A stretch of 64,000 nucleotides of DNA from Bacteroidota bacterium. GTDB lineage: Bacteria > Bacteroidota > Bacteroidia > Chitinophagales > Saprospiraceae. Made by a program: the position numbers and the translations under genes. Positions within the stretch are counted from its first letter, which is position 1; every line of letters begins with the position of its first letter. Below the pieces are notes generated by a model that was not told the origin of the DNA, ran no database searches, and saw nothing but the letters and a program-made list of their open reading frames with translations. The stretch is taken from assembly GCA_029557915.1 (NCBI GenBank), contig JAKQHS010000109.1, positions 47,524-111,523 on the forward strand. The letters run 5' to 3'. Positions 1 through 8,616 of the stretch are shown one piece after another.

Positions 1-737
1 TTATCAATCAGCGGCGTCCTCCCTTCGTCCAGGTAGGTTACAAATTCCGAAAGACCTCCTGATGATAAAAAATCCTCGCGGATAGGCTGGCCGTCATCAT
101 CCTGTTCCCGTTCATCGATCAAGGTCATCTTCAGGCCGGGATTCAGAAAAGACAGTTCATGCAACCGGTTGGCCAGAGTATCCCGCTTGTACTCCAACAC
201 CTCAAAAATCCCGGAATCGGGTTTAAAAGTGATGATGGTTCCTGTTTCTGAGGACTCCCCCGTAACGATTACTTCTGTTTGGGGTTTGCCTTTACTGTAT
301 TCCTGTACCCAGATTTTACCCTCCCTGCGAATTTCCGCCCGCAGGTATTCACTCAATGCATTCACGCAGGAGACGCCGACCCCGTGGAGGCCTCCGGAGA
401 CTTTATAGGTATCCTTGTCAAATTTACCACCCGCATGCAGAACCGTAAGCACCACTTCCAGGGCGGATTTTTTGAGCTGTTCATGGTATCCGGTCGGTAT
501 TCCCCGGCCATTGTCCTTCACGGTGATGGAATTGTCAGGGTGAATGGTCATTACGATTTCATTGCAATGGCCGGCCAGGTGTTCATCGATGGAATTGTCT
601 ATGACCTCCCAGACCAGATGATGCAATCCCTTGGTATCCGTAGAACCGATGTACATCCCCGGCCTTTTGCGGACCGCCTCCAGTCCTTCGAGTGCCTGTA
701 TATTTTTTGCGGTATATTCACCTGCTTTTTGTGTCAT
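1..737 (-). CDS. gyrB: DNA gyrase subunit B, N-terminal part (runs off the window)
   Basis: This is the ATPase half of a type II topoisomerase B subunit, which forms the gyrase heterotetramer with GyrA and introduces negative supercoils. About 245 codons are present; the 3' end lies beyond base 1. Visible GHKL ATPase motifs are KRPGMYIGST, DNSIDEH with the catalytic Glu, DNGRGIP and GGLHGVG. The wording SALEVVLTVLHAGGKF followed by SGGLHGVGVSCVNALS fits Bacteroidota GyrB better than ParE, although ParE cannot be fully excluded without the C-terminal half. The ATG at 737 is supported by a TACCTTTG -7 box at 762-769. It is divergent from tsaE. Confidence 0.9.
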   Translation of the reverse strand, partial: MTQKAGEYTAKNIQALEGLEAVRKRPGMYIGSTDTKGLHHLVWEVIDNSIDEHLAGHCNEIVMTIHPDNSITVKDNGRGIPTGYHEQLKKSALEVVLTVLHAGGKFDKDTYKVSGGLHGVGVSCVNALSEYLRAEIRREGKIWVQEYSKGKPQTEVIVTGESSETGTIITFKPDSGIFEVLEYKRDTLANRLHELSFLNPGLKMTLIDEREQDDDGQPIREDFLSSGGLSEFVTYLDEGRTPLID

Positions 738-761
738 TTATCCTTTCCCTTTTTTCAGGTG

Positions 762-769
762 CAAAGGTA
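762..769 (-). promoter_or_regulatory. Predicted -7 box of gyrB
   Basis: Read on the minus strand this is TACCTTTG, an exact match to the Bacteroidota TAnnTTTG -7 element, 25 nt before the gyrB start codon. No clear -33 TTTG is visible. Confidence 0.5.
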
Positions 770-884
770 CGAATTATAAGTCAGAAAGGATCAGGAAAAA
801 TCCAAATTTTAAACGCCTATTTTAAATGTAAAATATTGTAAAATAGAGGAATATATATTACTACTGTCTGTTATGCGGTGAGAA

Positions 885-1304
885 ATGAAAAAAACCTTTG
901 TTTATGCCAAAGAAAGCCTGGAAGACTTTGTGAAAACCCTGATTTTCCAATACCCCTTGAACAAAAAATGGGCCTGGTACGGCCAAATGGGATCGGGCAA
1001 AACGACCCTCACCAAATCGTTTATACGTCAGCTGGGTTCCGTGGACCCGGGTTCAAGCCCTACCTTTTCCATTGCCAACACCTACCTGTCGGCCACGGGA
1101 GAATCCATTGTGCATCTTGATTTGTACCGCCTGCATTCGGGCCAGGAGGCCTTTAATGCCGGAATCTATGAATTGTTGCAGGAGCCGGGCTATTGTTTTG
1201 TGGAATGGCCGGAACGGATCGAAAACTGGCTGGATGAGGAGTGGGTGACCGCAAGGATCAGGATCCTTGACGGGGACTGCCGGTTGGTTGACGTCTTTTC
1301 CTGA
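885..1304 (+). CDS. tsaE: tRNA threonylcarbamoyladenosine biosynthesis ATPase TsaE
   Basis: TsaE is the P-loop ATPase that works with TsaB, TsaC and TsaD to make the universal t6A37 modification in ANN-decoding tRNAs. The 139-residue length is normal. Visible signatures are the Walker A GQMGSGKT (residues 33-40), the SSPTFSIANTY segment (57-67), HLDLYRL (77-83) and VEWPER (106-111), all in family order. The ATG at 885 places the P-loop at its usual distance from the N terminus. Its TGA ends 2 nt before the stop of the convergent universal stress protein gene. No TAnnTTTG box was found in the AT-rich 738-884 interval. Confidence 0.95.
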   Translation: MKKTFVYAKESLEDFVKTLIFQYPLNKKWAWYGQMGSGKTTLTKSFIRQLGSVDPGSSPTFSIANTYLSATGESIVHLDLYRLHSGQEAFNAGIYELLQEPGYCFVEWPERIENWLDEEWVTARIRILDGDCRLVDVFS

Positions 1305-1306
1305 AT

Positions 1307-2104
1307 TTATTCGTCGTCATTTAAAAACAAGACCGGCACCGGGCTGTCGATCACAGTTTTAGGGGTGGGGCTGGATTCAAAAATATATTCCAGCAGGCCT
1401 CTTTTCCTTTTGATTACACATAACATGTCCATGCTTTCCCGGGCCTGGATCATGGCAATCCCTTCAGTAAAACTGTCTGCCTGGAGGTCTTCAAAAGTGA
1501 AAGCCCGGTTTTCAAAAATCAATTCCGGAGAATAGGCAATGGTCCCTGTTCCCTGGCCCGTGAGGTGAACCGCTTTTACCGGAACCTTATACGCATCGCT
1601 GAGCTCAAACAAGGGAGGCAGTATATCGAAAAGGCTTTTATTCAACTTCCTGAACATGAAGAAAATGTTCTGCACTTTCCTGGCCTGGTAACTTTTGGGG
1701 ATCACGATGACCGGAATATTTTTAAACTTGATGATGCTGCCGGCCACTTTGCCCAGGAAATAATTTTCCTCATTGTCATCTCCCTGAGCACCCATGATGA
1801 TCAGGTCCACCCCGCTGATTTCCGCCTGGCGGGAAATGACGGTATAAGGTTCCCCTTTAGCGATCTTAGTCAGGATCTGAATCGAAGATTTTTTCTTGTA
1901 TGGCGCTACGAATTTCTCCAGCCGGCTGATGGCATCCTGTTGGATGATCTGGTTTACGGAACGCAAGCCCACGGTTTTTTCCATAAAATCAATCACGTTG
2001 AGGACCAATATCTTGCTGCCCAGTACTTCTGCCGTCTGGATTGCAAAATCCAGGGTTTGCCGGGTACCCTTGCTGAAATCAACGGGAACGAGAATTTTTT
2101 TCAA
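1307..2104 (-). CDS. Tandem universal stress protein (two Usp domains)
   Basis: This is a cytoplasmic UspA-superfamily protein of about 265 residues with two Usp folds. The first domain begins KKILVPVDFSKGTRQ and carries the nucleotide-binding pattern G-x2-G-x9-G (GAQG, nine residues, then GKVAGS). The second domain has lost this signature. Such proteins bind ATP or act in stress survival; a specific role cannot be read here. I place the start at a TTG (2104-2102), because the longer frame reaching 2161 would cover the predicted -7 box at 2125-2132 and adds residues outside the fold. It is divergent from the SelW-like gene. Confidence 0.85.
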   Translation of the reverse strand: MKKILVPVDFSKGTRQTLDFAIQTAEVLGSKILVLNVIDFMEKTVGLRSVNQIIQQDAISRLEKFVAPYKKKSSIQILTKIAKGEPYTVISRQAEISGVDLIIMGAQGDDNEENYFLGKVAGSIIKFKNIPVIVIPKSYQARKVQNIFFMFRKLNKSLFDILPPLFELSDAYKVPVKAVHLTGQGTGTIAYSPELIFENRAFTFEDLQADSFTEGIAMIQARESMDMLCVIKRKRGLLEYIFESSPTPKTVIDSPVPVLFLNDDE

Positions 2105-2124
2105 AGTACAATGAGGATTTGAAC

Positions 2125-2132
2125 CAAATTTA
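2125..2132 (-). promoter_or_regulatory. Predicted -7 box of the universal stress protein gene
   Basis: On the minus strand this reads TAAATTTG (TAnnTTTG). It lies 21 nt before the proposed TTG start and supports that start over longer alternatives. Confidence 0.5.
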
Positions 2133-2165
2133 CGACATCTGCTGTAAATCCAGGCCCGCATACCC

Positions 2166-2173
2166 TATCTTTG
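2166..2173 (+). promoter_or_regulatory. Predicted -7 box of the selW-like/mobA pair
   Basis: The plus strand reads TATCTTTG (TAnnTTTG), 24 nt before the ATG at 2197. With the box at 2125-2132 it forms a compact divergent promoter region of 92 bp. Confidence 0.45.
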
Positions 2174-2196
2174 GTAGCCTGATTCAAGAATGCCCC

Positions 2197-2493
2197 ATGG
2201 CCCGACACACCATCACGATTGAATATTGCCCCAAATGCAACTGGATGCTGCGCGCGGCCTATTTTGCCCAGGAATTTTTAAGCTCCTTCACAGAGAATAT
2301 CCAGGGGCTCACCCTGGTACCCAGTGAGCAAAACGGCAGTTTCATCATATCCGTGGATGGGATAAAAATATTTGACCGCATCGAATCCGGTGGTTTCCCG
2401 GAAATTAAAGTTTTGAAACAGATGGTCAGGGACCGCGTCGCGCCGCACCAGCCGCTCGGACACGCCGACACCCCTTCCCGTTTGAAATCCTGA
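2197..2493 (+). CDS. SelT/SelW/SelH-family (Rdx) selenoprotein-like protein, Cys form
   Basis: A 98-residue thioredoxin-like protein of the Rdx family. The redox motif is YCPKCNW near residues 9-15, a CxxC in place of the CxxU of eukaryotic SelW. The conserved GGFPEIKVLKQMVRD segment and LGHADTPSR end match bacterial members. The family is thought to act in thiol redox chemistry; the substrate is unknown. The ATG at 2197 is preferred over an in-frame upstream ATG at 2119 that would add 26 unrelated residues and overlap the promoter. Only 3 nt separate its stop from mobA, so the two are probably cotranscribed. Confidence 0.88.
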   Translation: MARHTITIEYCPKCNWMLRAAYFAQEFLSSFTENIQGLTLVPSEQNGSFIISVDGIKIFDRIESGGFPEIKVLKQMVRDRVAPHQPLGHADTPSRLKS

Positions 2494-2496
2494 AAT

Positions 2497-3093
2497 TTGA
2501 AGGCAGTCATTCTCTGTGGCGGACTCAGCAGGCGAATGGGGACCAACAAGGCCCTTATGCATTGGAAGGGTAAACGCCTGGCTCAATATGGGATCGACCT
2601 GGTCACCGCATTGAATCTGCCCGTTTTTTTATCCGTAAAGCAGGCAGACCGGGATACCTTCCAAAAGGTTTTCCAGGGATGCGGTATTATTCCCGATGAG
2701 AATGGGTTAAGCCTGGAGGGCCCTGCAAGAGGCATTCTGAGCGCACACCTGCTTTTACCCCAGGAAGACTGGATGGTCCTTTCCTGTGACATGCCCTTGC
2801 TGACTCCATCCATGGGACGCGATCTCCTTCGATCCCACGGAGTACACCCGGAGGCGGAAGTCAGCCTGTTTTCCAGTCAGGGCATTTATGAACCCCTTTT
2901 CGGCATTTACACTTCCACTGCCCTGGGTCACTGGCTTCGGCAGGATGAAACCGGCGCATGGTCATCATCGAGTATGAAATATTTACTCAGCCGGGTTCGG
3001 GTACGGGCCATTCCCGCAAAGGACAGACAGATTCCCTTTTTCCTGAATGCCAACCGCCCTTCAGACCTGGATGCCGGTGTCCGGGAAGTATAA
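2497..3093 (+). CDS. mobA: Molybdenum cofactor guanylyltransferase MobA
   Basis: MobA attaches GMP to molybdopterin to form the MGD cofactor needed by nitrate reductases of the DMSO-reductase family. The 198-residue protein has the nucleotidyltransferase signature LCGGLSRRMGTNKAL near the N terminus, the EGPARGILSAH segment, the metal-binding Asp in SCDMPLL, and the C-terminal FFLNANRPSDL. The start is TTG at 2497. It sits tail-to-tail with the nitrate-reductase operon and overlaps the last gene of that operon by 33 nt. That places the cofactor enzyme beside its client, the fused nitrate reductase. Confidence 0.93.
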   Translation: MKAVILCGGLSRRMGTNKALMHWKGKRLAQYGIDLVTALNLPVFLSVKQADRDTFQKVFQGCGIIPDENGLSLEGPARGILSAHLLLPQEDWMVLSCDMPLLTPSMGRDLLRSHGVHPEAEVSLFSSQGIYEPLFGIYTSTALGHWLRQDETGAWSSSSMKYLLSRVRVRAIPAKDRQIPFFLNANRPSDLDAGVREV

Positions 3094-4548
3094 TTCCCGT
3101 TTTTTCTTAAGTTCAAATTCCCCTGGAGGCGCTTCACAAACCGAACACCGGTATCCCCAGGGCAGGACTTCCGGCGGGATGAACTCAGCCAGGCTGAGAC
3201 ATTGTCTGCATTGAAAAAAATACTCAGGTTGACCAGCATCCGATGAATCAACTCCTGCACCAGGAATCAGTTTTTCCTGCCAAAGGGGGTCTTCCAGCCT
3301 GAACCGGTAATAAGACCGGATACAGGCAATCAACTGGTCCGGGACCAGGTATCTGAACAGGGATTTCCCGATCAGGTATTCACTGCGTTCGTTGGGATTA
3401 AAGTCTTTGGCCGCAAAAATGTCGTACACCGGTATAAAGTCCAGTCCAAGCAAGTGAAACAGGTATTTTTTCCTGATCAGTATGGAGCTGAATATTTCTG
3501 CCTTGCTCCGCGTCTTGATGCCAAAACAAATACCTGTAGTCCGGATATCGGCATCGTTGAATCGTTTTACCAGGAAATGCTTCAAAGCCAGGCCGGAAGG
3601 GCTGTCATCCTCGACCTGAAAGTTCAATTCATTGAGGGCATGCCTGAGATTGATCTGGTACCGGTTGAGCAGCCGGATCCACTTCGGACGGTCTTTGTCT
3701 TCAATTCCTTTGATAATCAATGACTTCCAGGCTGTGGAACAGATCTGACCAATTCTTGTTTCCTGACTGAGCAATCCAAGTTCATGGAGAAATCCCACAT
3801 CAAAAAATTCATCCCTCCGGTAAATACCCAACCAATAGTGGTCCTGAAAGGCATTGAAGCCTTCATAATAAGAAAGCGTAAAAGGCGGAAAATCCGGCTC
3901 CGCTTCTTTAGGTATGGTGGTCCCACCCCGGCTTTTCATTACCAACTGTAACTGCTCCCCGGCCACCTTACATTGAACTTCATTGACCGGCCGGAAATCA
4001 GACATCCTGGAGTCCAGCTGCCGGGAAAAGCGCATCAGTTCATTGGTGTAAAACAATTCCTTCCATGCATAAACGGAATTGGTCCCGGGAAAGCGGATGT
4101 ACAAATGCCAATAGTGAGGAATCGCAGAAGAAATCCAGTTGACATTTCCTGTAAAAAATGGGGTAAAAGACTGATGGATATCGCAAATATTGATCTTGAG
4201 CCTGGGCCGGAACTGCAATTCATCGAGAATATCCCTGTAAACCCCTTCGGTCAGCCAGGAAGCGGGGCTAAAAATCCCAGCGGCGGGATAAGAACTCATG
4301 ACATTGGGATAAGCGTCCGAATCCGCTTCATACAGGATTCCCGCTTTCTCCAGTTGCCGGCAACAGTAATCGCAATAAATTTTATGAACGCGGAAATGCA
4401 TGGACTGACGGAGTCCGAATTTCAGACGTTCCGTTTTAACTTCCTTTAAAATACCCGTCAGGGTAACCAATAAACCGGATGGCCATATCCCACCGGGGCC
4501 GTTGATCTTGAACTGGACGTAGTTTTTGAAGATACCGGTTAAGTTCAT
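3061..4548 (-). CDS. Rubredoxin-tailed protein resembling a cluster-less nitrite/sulfite reductase
   Basis: A 495-residue protein closing the nitrate-assimilation operon. The C-terminal 50 residues form a rubredoxin-like iron site with Cys447, Cys450, Cys468 and Cys471 (FQCRQC then WGYRCSVCEAP). The preceding 440 residues look to me like the two-fold repeat of siroheme nitrite/sulfite reductases: residues about 10-55 and 235-295 resemble the ferredoxin-like half-domains. The cysteines that should hold the [4Fe-4S]-siroheme centre are absent from both halves (SSYPAAG; no CxxxC in the second half). An electron-transfer or assembly role for nitrate or nitrite reduction is inferred from context. 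Its ATG overlaps the upstream stop by 4 nt (ATGA). The rubredoxin is clear; the reductase likeness is by eye. Confidence 0.7.
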   Translation of the reverse strand: MNLTGIFKNYVQFKINGPGGIWPSGLLVTLTGILKEVKTERLKFGLRQSMHFRVHKIYCDYCCRQLEKAGILYEADSDAYPNVMSSYPAAGIFSPASWLTEGVYRDILDELQFRPRLKINICDIHQSFTPFFTGNVNWISSAIPHYWHLYIRFPGTNSVYAWKELFYTNELMRFSRQLDSRMSDFRPVNEVQCKVAGEQLQLVMKSRGGTTIPKEAEPDFPPFTLSYYEGFNAFQDHYWLGIYRRDEFFDVGFLHELGLLSQETRIGQICSTAWKSLIIKGIEDKDRPKWIRLLNRYQINLRHALNELNFQVEDDSPSGLALKHFLVKRFNDADIRTTGICFGIKTRSKAEIFSSILIRKKYLFHLLGLDFIPVYDIFAAKDFNPNERSEYLIGKSLFRYLVPDQLIACIRSYYRFRLEDPLWQEKLIPGAGVDSSDAGQPEYFFQCRQCLSLAEFIPPEVLPWGYRCSVCEAPPGEFELKKKRELYFPDTGIQV

Positions 4549-5054
4549 GGGTGAAGAGTTTGGTGCATCAAGCCAAATTCCCGGAGAGCCGGCACAAAGT
4601 TTTTACTTTCATGACCCGGCCGAATCAATTTGCCCAGGGCAAATCGTTGCAACACCGAAAGTCCTTCCCATTGTTCCGGTTCAATCCGATGCCCCAGGCC
4701 ATTGGCCCTTGAATTTACCAGGTCATATAAATCCGGGCCTAATTGAGCATTGACCAAACCATCCAGCCTTTCTGCCTCTCCCCATCCGTGCCGTTTCAGG
4801 AGGGATTGCAGGCTGGCTTCATATCGCTCCTTTTCAAGCCGGTGGTTACAAGGAAGGGTAGCCAGCAGATTTCTTTCTTCCGGGGCAAAGGAGGACCATT
4901 GGGCAAGGCTCAGTTTGATGCCGGCGATATCCAATTTGAACCGGATGATCATGGGTATGCACCGGATCTGTTCTTCAACAAATTCTTTTTCAAACTCGAA
5001 CACCACGAAGTCTGGGTTGAACGATTGGATAGGTTTGGATTCAGAATTCTTCAT
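4545..5054 (-). CDS. Nitrate reductase-associated protein (Nitr_red_assoc family)
   Basis: A soluble protein of about 169 residues matching the small conserved family found beside assimilatory nitrate reductases in cyanobacteria and Bacteroidota. Recognisable wording includes FEFEKEFVEEQIRCIPM, IIRFKLDIAGIKLSLAQW and FAPEERN. The biochemical role is not established; help in maturation or electron delivery is a guess from context. I prefer the second ATG at 5054, which gives a clean ATGA overlap with the nitrate reductase stop; the alternative ATG at 5060 adds two residues. Its own stop overlaps the next start by 4 nt, so three genes are translationally coupled. Confidence 0.85.
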   Translation of the reverse strand: MKNSESKPIQSFNPDFVVFEFEKEFVEEQIRCIPMIIRFKLDIAGIKLSLAQWSSFAPEERNLLATLPCNHRLEKERYEASLQSLLKRHGWGEAERLDGLVNAQLGPDLYDLVNSRANGLGHRIEPEQWEGLSVLQRFALGKLIRPGHESKNFVPALREFGLMHQTLHP

Positions 5055-8000
5055 ATGCATAGTGGGGTGTGATGTTGCTCTCTGGCCTTAAGGTGCGCTT
5101 TCAACAGGTTCTTGATCTCCGGTCGGCAGCTGCCACAGCCGGTACCGGCGCCGGTCAACTGGCAAAGCTGGACCAGATCGGTGCATCCCGCATTCATCTT
5201 CTCTTCCAGGTTGCCCTCTCCTACCTGGTTGCAGCTGCAGACCAGTCTGCCGGAAACCGGCTCCTGCTTTTTGCCGCTTCGCAATAAATCCATTCTCTTT
5301 TCGCTTAATTCCATCCGCCCTGCAATCAGATCCCGGAATTCAAGGAATTCTGATTTATCCCCAATCAGGATAGCCCCCACCAAACGGTCATCGCGGACAA
5401 TACATTTTTTATAATACCGTTTTGCCAGGTCCATAAAAACGATCTCCTCACATCCTTCCGAACCGGGAGGAATCAGGGCATCCCCCAGGGAACAAAGGTC
5501 AAGCCCCTGGATTTTCAGGATATTCATGAACAGGGAACCCCTGTAAATGCTTCCGGTATCTCCTGAAACCCAGCCGGCGAGGATTTGCGCCTGGTGTTCC
5601 GCTGCCGCTGTGGAGCCATAACTGATGCCGCGGAATTCTGCTACCTCCCCGATGGCATAAATATTTTCATCGCTGGTCCTCAGGTATTCATCCACCACCA
5701 GTCCCCGCTGGCATTCCAGGCCGCAGTCTCTCGCCAGCTGATCATTGGGCAGGGTCCCAATGGCTAAAATGACGGACTTGCATTCCAGGGTCAATCCGCT
5801 TTTCAGCCTGACCCCAGTAACCCGTTTTTCACCCAGGTATCTTTCGATTTCATCGTTATAATAGATGTCAATACCCCTTTCGGTCAAAGCCTCATGGAGC
5901 ACCTGGCTGCCGAGAGGGTCCAATTGCCGGTCCATCAGTCTGGATACCCGTTGAATGATAACCGTTCTGGCTCCTTTTTCTTTCAGGCTGGCGGCAAGTT
6001 CAATCCCCAGCAGCCCCCCGCCTAAAATGACAACGGTTTCTTCCGCCACATCCACAAAGGATTTAAAGGCATCGGCGTCCCGGCGGGACCGCATGGTAAA
6101 AATACCCTCCATGGGCGGCAAATTCCGGATGGTGGCCGCCCTGCTGCCGGTGGCTATGACCAGCAGGTCATAATCGTGTTTTTGACCCTGAGCGTCGGTA
6201 ACCGATTTATTAAATTTATCGATGGCGGTGATGGCCAGGCCGCGATGGAATACCGTGTGCGGTATATTTTCTTCTTCCCTGTCCATCTTGACCAGGCTGC
6301 TCCAGGGTAAGGCACCCGTTATATAACCGGGGAGCAGCACCCGGTCATAAAAGGGATGGTTTTCATCCCCGAATATTTCAATCCGGTCTTGTCGGTTGAG
6401 GGCCCGGTATGATTTCAGGAATCCAAAGGCCGCGGCCCCGGCTCCGATCAGGATGATTTTCTGGACCGGTTTATTCCAAACACGGACATTCACTGCGGCG
6501 TATTTAAAGTCCGGTTCTTTGCTGACCGGGTCGAGCAATTTTGCGGTGAGGTTGTTTGCCCGGAGCAGGTCCTGGTTCCCGGCTTTACCCCAGTGCATCG
6601 GCATAAATACAACCCCTTGCCTCAGCTCAGGGCTGAGTTTTGCTTTAACCCTGGCCTGTCCCCGGTGATTGATTACTTCGACCAGCTTCCCTTCTTCAAT
6701 ACCCCGGGCCAGCGCGTCCAAAGGGTGAATTTCCACGAATGCTTCCCGGAAATGCTGATTGAGTTTGTTGACTTTTGAAGTTTTGCTCCGTGTATGCCAT
6801 TGGTCCCGGATGCGACCGGTGGTCAATATGAGTGGGAAATCCCGGGAGAGCGGTTCAGAATGGTTTTCTTCATCACAGGCGTGAATATGCGCCTTGCCGT
6901 CAGCCGTATAAAAGACCTGATCCTGAAACAACCGTTCCGTTCCGGGAAAACCAGCATTGTCCTCCAGCAATTTTTTCGGATAGGGCCACTGGACCGTTCT
7001 CTGTTTTTTAAGGATGTTATAATCCAATCCACTGATGTCGATACGGGTACCCGCTGTAAGCTCCGCATGTTCTTCAAAAATCTGAGAAGACGAGCTGAAA
7101 TCAAATCCATGAAATCCCATTTTCCGGGCCAGCCGGCAGATGATTTCAGCATCGGGAAGGGCTTCTCCCGGCGGATCCAGTACTTTTTCCAGAAGGCCGA
7201 TATGACGTCCTGCATTGGTCATGGTGCCTTCTTTTTCTGCCCAGGCTGCAGCAGGAAGGATGAGGTCAGCATATTCAAGGGTTTCAGCTTTGTTGCTGAT
7301 TTCCTGAACTACGACAAACCTGGCTTTTTTCAGAGCCGCTTCGGCCTTCCGGACATCCGGCAGACTGACCAGAGGGTTTGTAGCAATGATCCAGACTGCT
7401 TTAAGCGCACCCGTATCCAGCGCATCAAACATTTCGGTAGCGGTGAGGCCGGGTTTCGGAGCAATGGTTCCTGGCGGGATCTTCCAGAACCGTTCCACTT
7501 CATTTCGATGGTCTTCCCGGAGGAGATCCCGGTGAGCCGGTAATAAATTGCATAAGCCGCCCACTTCCCTTCCGCCCATGGCATTGGGCTGGCCGGTCAG
7601 TGAAAAAGGACCGGTGCCGGGTTTGCCGATCTGACCGGTGATCAGGTGGAGATTGATCAGGGAAAGATTTTTATTTACTCCTGAAACGCTTTGATTCAGA
7701 CCCATGGTCCACATGGAGAGGAAGGCCCTGGCCCTCCCGATCCGGATGGCCGCCTGTCGTATATCCTCCGGGTTCAGCCCGCAGATCCGGGCTGCTTCTT
7801 CCAGGGATCTTTTGAATACGGATTCACGGTATTGTTCAAATCCTCTGGCATGGTTTTGAATAAAAGAGGTATCGATATACCCCAGTTCAATGAGGGCGCG
7901 GCCCAGGGCATGATGGAGGGTAATGTCCGTCCCCGGTCGGATTTGCAGGTGCAGGTCTGCCAGGTCGCAGGACTGGGTTTTGCGCGGATCCGTAACGATG

Positions 8001-8614
8001 ACGGTGAGGGCAGGATTTTTCTCCTTGGCCCTTTCCACCCTCCGCCATAGGATGGGGTGACACCAGGCTGGATTGGCCCCGGCTACGAAGATCACATCGC
8101 AAGCCTCCAGGTCATCGTACGAAACGGGCACACAATCTTCTCCCAGGCTCATTTTATAGGCCACCACGGCACTGCTCATGCACAACCGGCTGTTGGTATC
8201 CAGGTTATTGCTGCCGATAAAACCCTTCATCAGTTTGTTGATCACATAATATTCTTCGGTAAGGCATTGACCACTGGCATAAAAAGCTACCGCATCCGGT
8301 CCGAATTTGCCGGTCAGGGATTTAAAAACCGCAGCGGCCCGCGACAAGGCCAGGTCCCAGGACACCCTTTGACGGGGAAGGTTCCGGTGGTACCTCATTT
8401 CAGGAAAAAGCAGGCGGTCAGATTTATCATTGGCAGTATAGTGGAGGTTCTTCCCCTTGCTGCACAACATTCCCCGGTTGACGGGATGCCCGGGGTCTCC
8501 CTCCAGTTGTATCCGGTTTTCCCCTTCTTTCCGGATGACCAGGCCGCATCCGACCCCGCAATAGCAGCAGGTTGATTGATATTTCTGAGGTCCGGTGTGG
8601 GGTGCCCTGGTCAT
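5051..8614 (-). CDS. nasA: Assimilatory nitrate reductase fused to an NADH:FAD oxidoreductase and BFD-type [2Fe-2S] domain
   Basis: A 1187-residue single-chain enzyme that should reduce nitrate to nitrite in the cytoplasm using NADH. The N terminus holds a [4Fe-4S] motif (C16-x2-C19-x3-C23 with C51), followed by a Mo-bisMGD oxidoreductase domain to about residue 700. From about 715 a pyridine-nucleotide-disulfide oxidoreductase domain follows (GAGAAAFGF FAD motif; VILGGGLLGIELA NAD motif). A bacterioferritin-associated-ferredoxin-like domain sits near 1125-1170 (CSCNQV, GAGTGCGSC). The FAD plus BFD module closely resembles the NirB N-terminal half, so the two probably share an ancestor. It starts 2 nt after the narK stop. 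Similar fusions occur in other Bacteroidota. Confidence 0.93.
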   Translation of the reverse strand: MTRAPHTGPQKYQSTCCYCGVGCGLVIRKEGENRIQLEGDPGHPVNRGMLCSKGKNLHYTANDKSDRLLFPEMRYHRNLPRQRVSWDLALSRAAAVFKSLTGKFGPDAVAFYASGQCLTEEYYVINKLMKGFIGSNNLDTNSRLCMSSAVVAYKMSLGEDCVPVSYDDLEACDVIFVAGANPAWCHPILWRRVERAKEKNPALTVIVTDPRKTQSCDLADLHLQIRPGTDITLHHALGRALIELGYIDTSFIQNHARGFEQYRESVFKRSLEEAARICGLNPEDIRQAAIRIGRARAFLSMWTMGLNQSVSGVNKNLSLINLHLITGQIGKPGTGPFSLTGQPNAMGGREVGGLCNLLPAHRDLLREDHRNEVERFWKIPPGTIAPKPGLTATEMFDALDTGALKAVWIIATNPLVSLPDVRKAEAALKKARFVVVQEISNKAETLEYADLILPAAAWAEKEGTMTNAGRHIGLLEKVLDPPGEALPDAEIICRLARKMGFHGFDFSSSSQIFEEHAELTAGTRIDISGLDYNILKKQRTVQWPYPKKLLEDNAGFPGTERLFQDQVFYTADGKAHIHACDEENHSEPLSRDFPLILTTGRIRDQWHTRSKTSKVNKLNQHFREAFVEIHPLDALARGIEEGKLVEVINHRGQARVKAKLSPELRQGVVFMPMHWGKAGNQDLLRANNLTAKLLDPVSKEPDFKYAAVNVRVWNKPVQKIILIGAGAAAFGFLKSYRALNRQDRIEIFGDENHPFYDRVLLPGYITGALPWSSLVKMDREEENIPHTVFHRGLAITAIDKFNKSVTDAQGQKHDYDLLVIATGSRAATIRNLPPMEGIFTMRSRRDADAFKSFVDVAEETVVILGGGLLGIELAASLKEKGARTVIIQRVSRLMDRQLDPLGSQVLHEALTERGIDIYYNDEIERYLGEKRVTGVRLKSGLTLECKSVILAIGTLPNDQLARDCGLECQRGLVVDEYLRTSDENIYAIGEVAEFRGISYGSTAAAEHQAQILAGWVSGDTGSIYRGSLFMNILKIQGLDLCSLGDALIPPGSEGCEEIVFMDLAKRYYKKCIVRDDRLVGAILIGDKSEFLEFRDLIAGRMELSEKRMDLLRSGKKQEPVSGRLVCSCNQVGEGNLEEKMNAGCTDLVQLCQLTGAGTGCGSCRPEIKNLLKAHLKAREQHHTPLCI

Positions 8615-8616
8615 AA

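Noticed and set aside
1565..2122. Long plus-strand frame opposite the universal stress protein gene
   Set aside because: Shadow frame of a conserved gene; its translation matches no family pattern.
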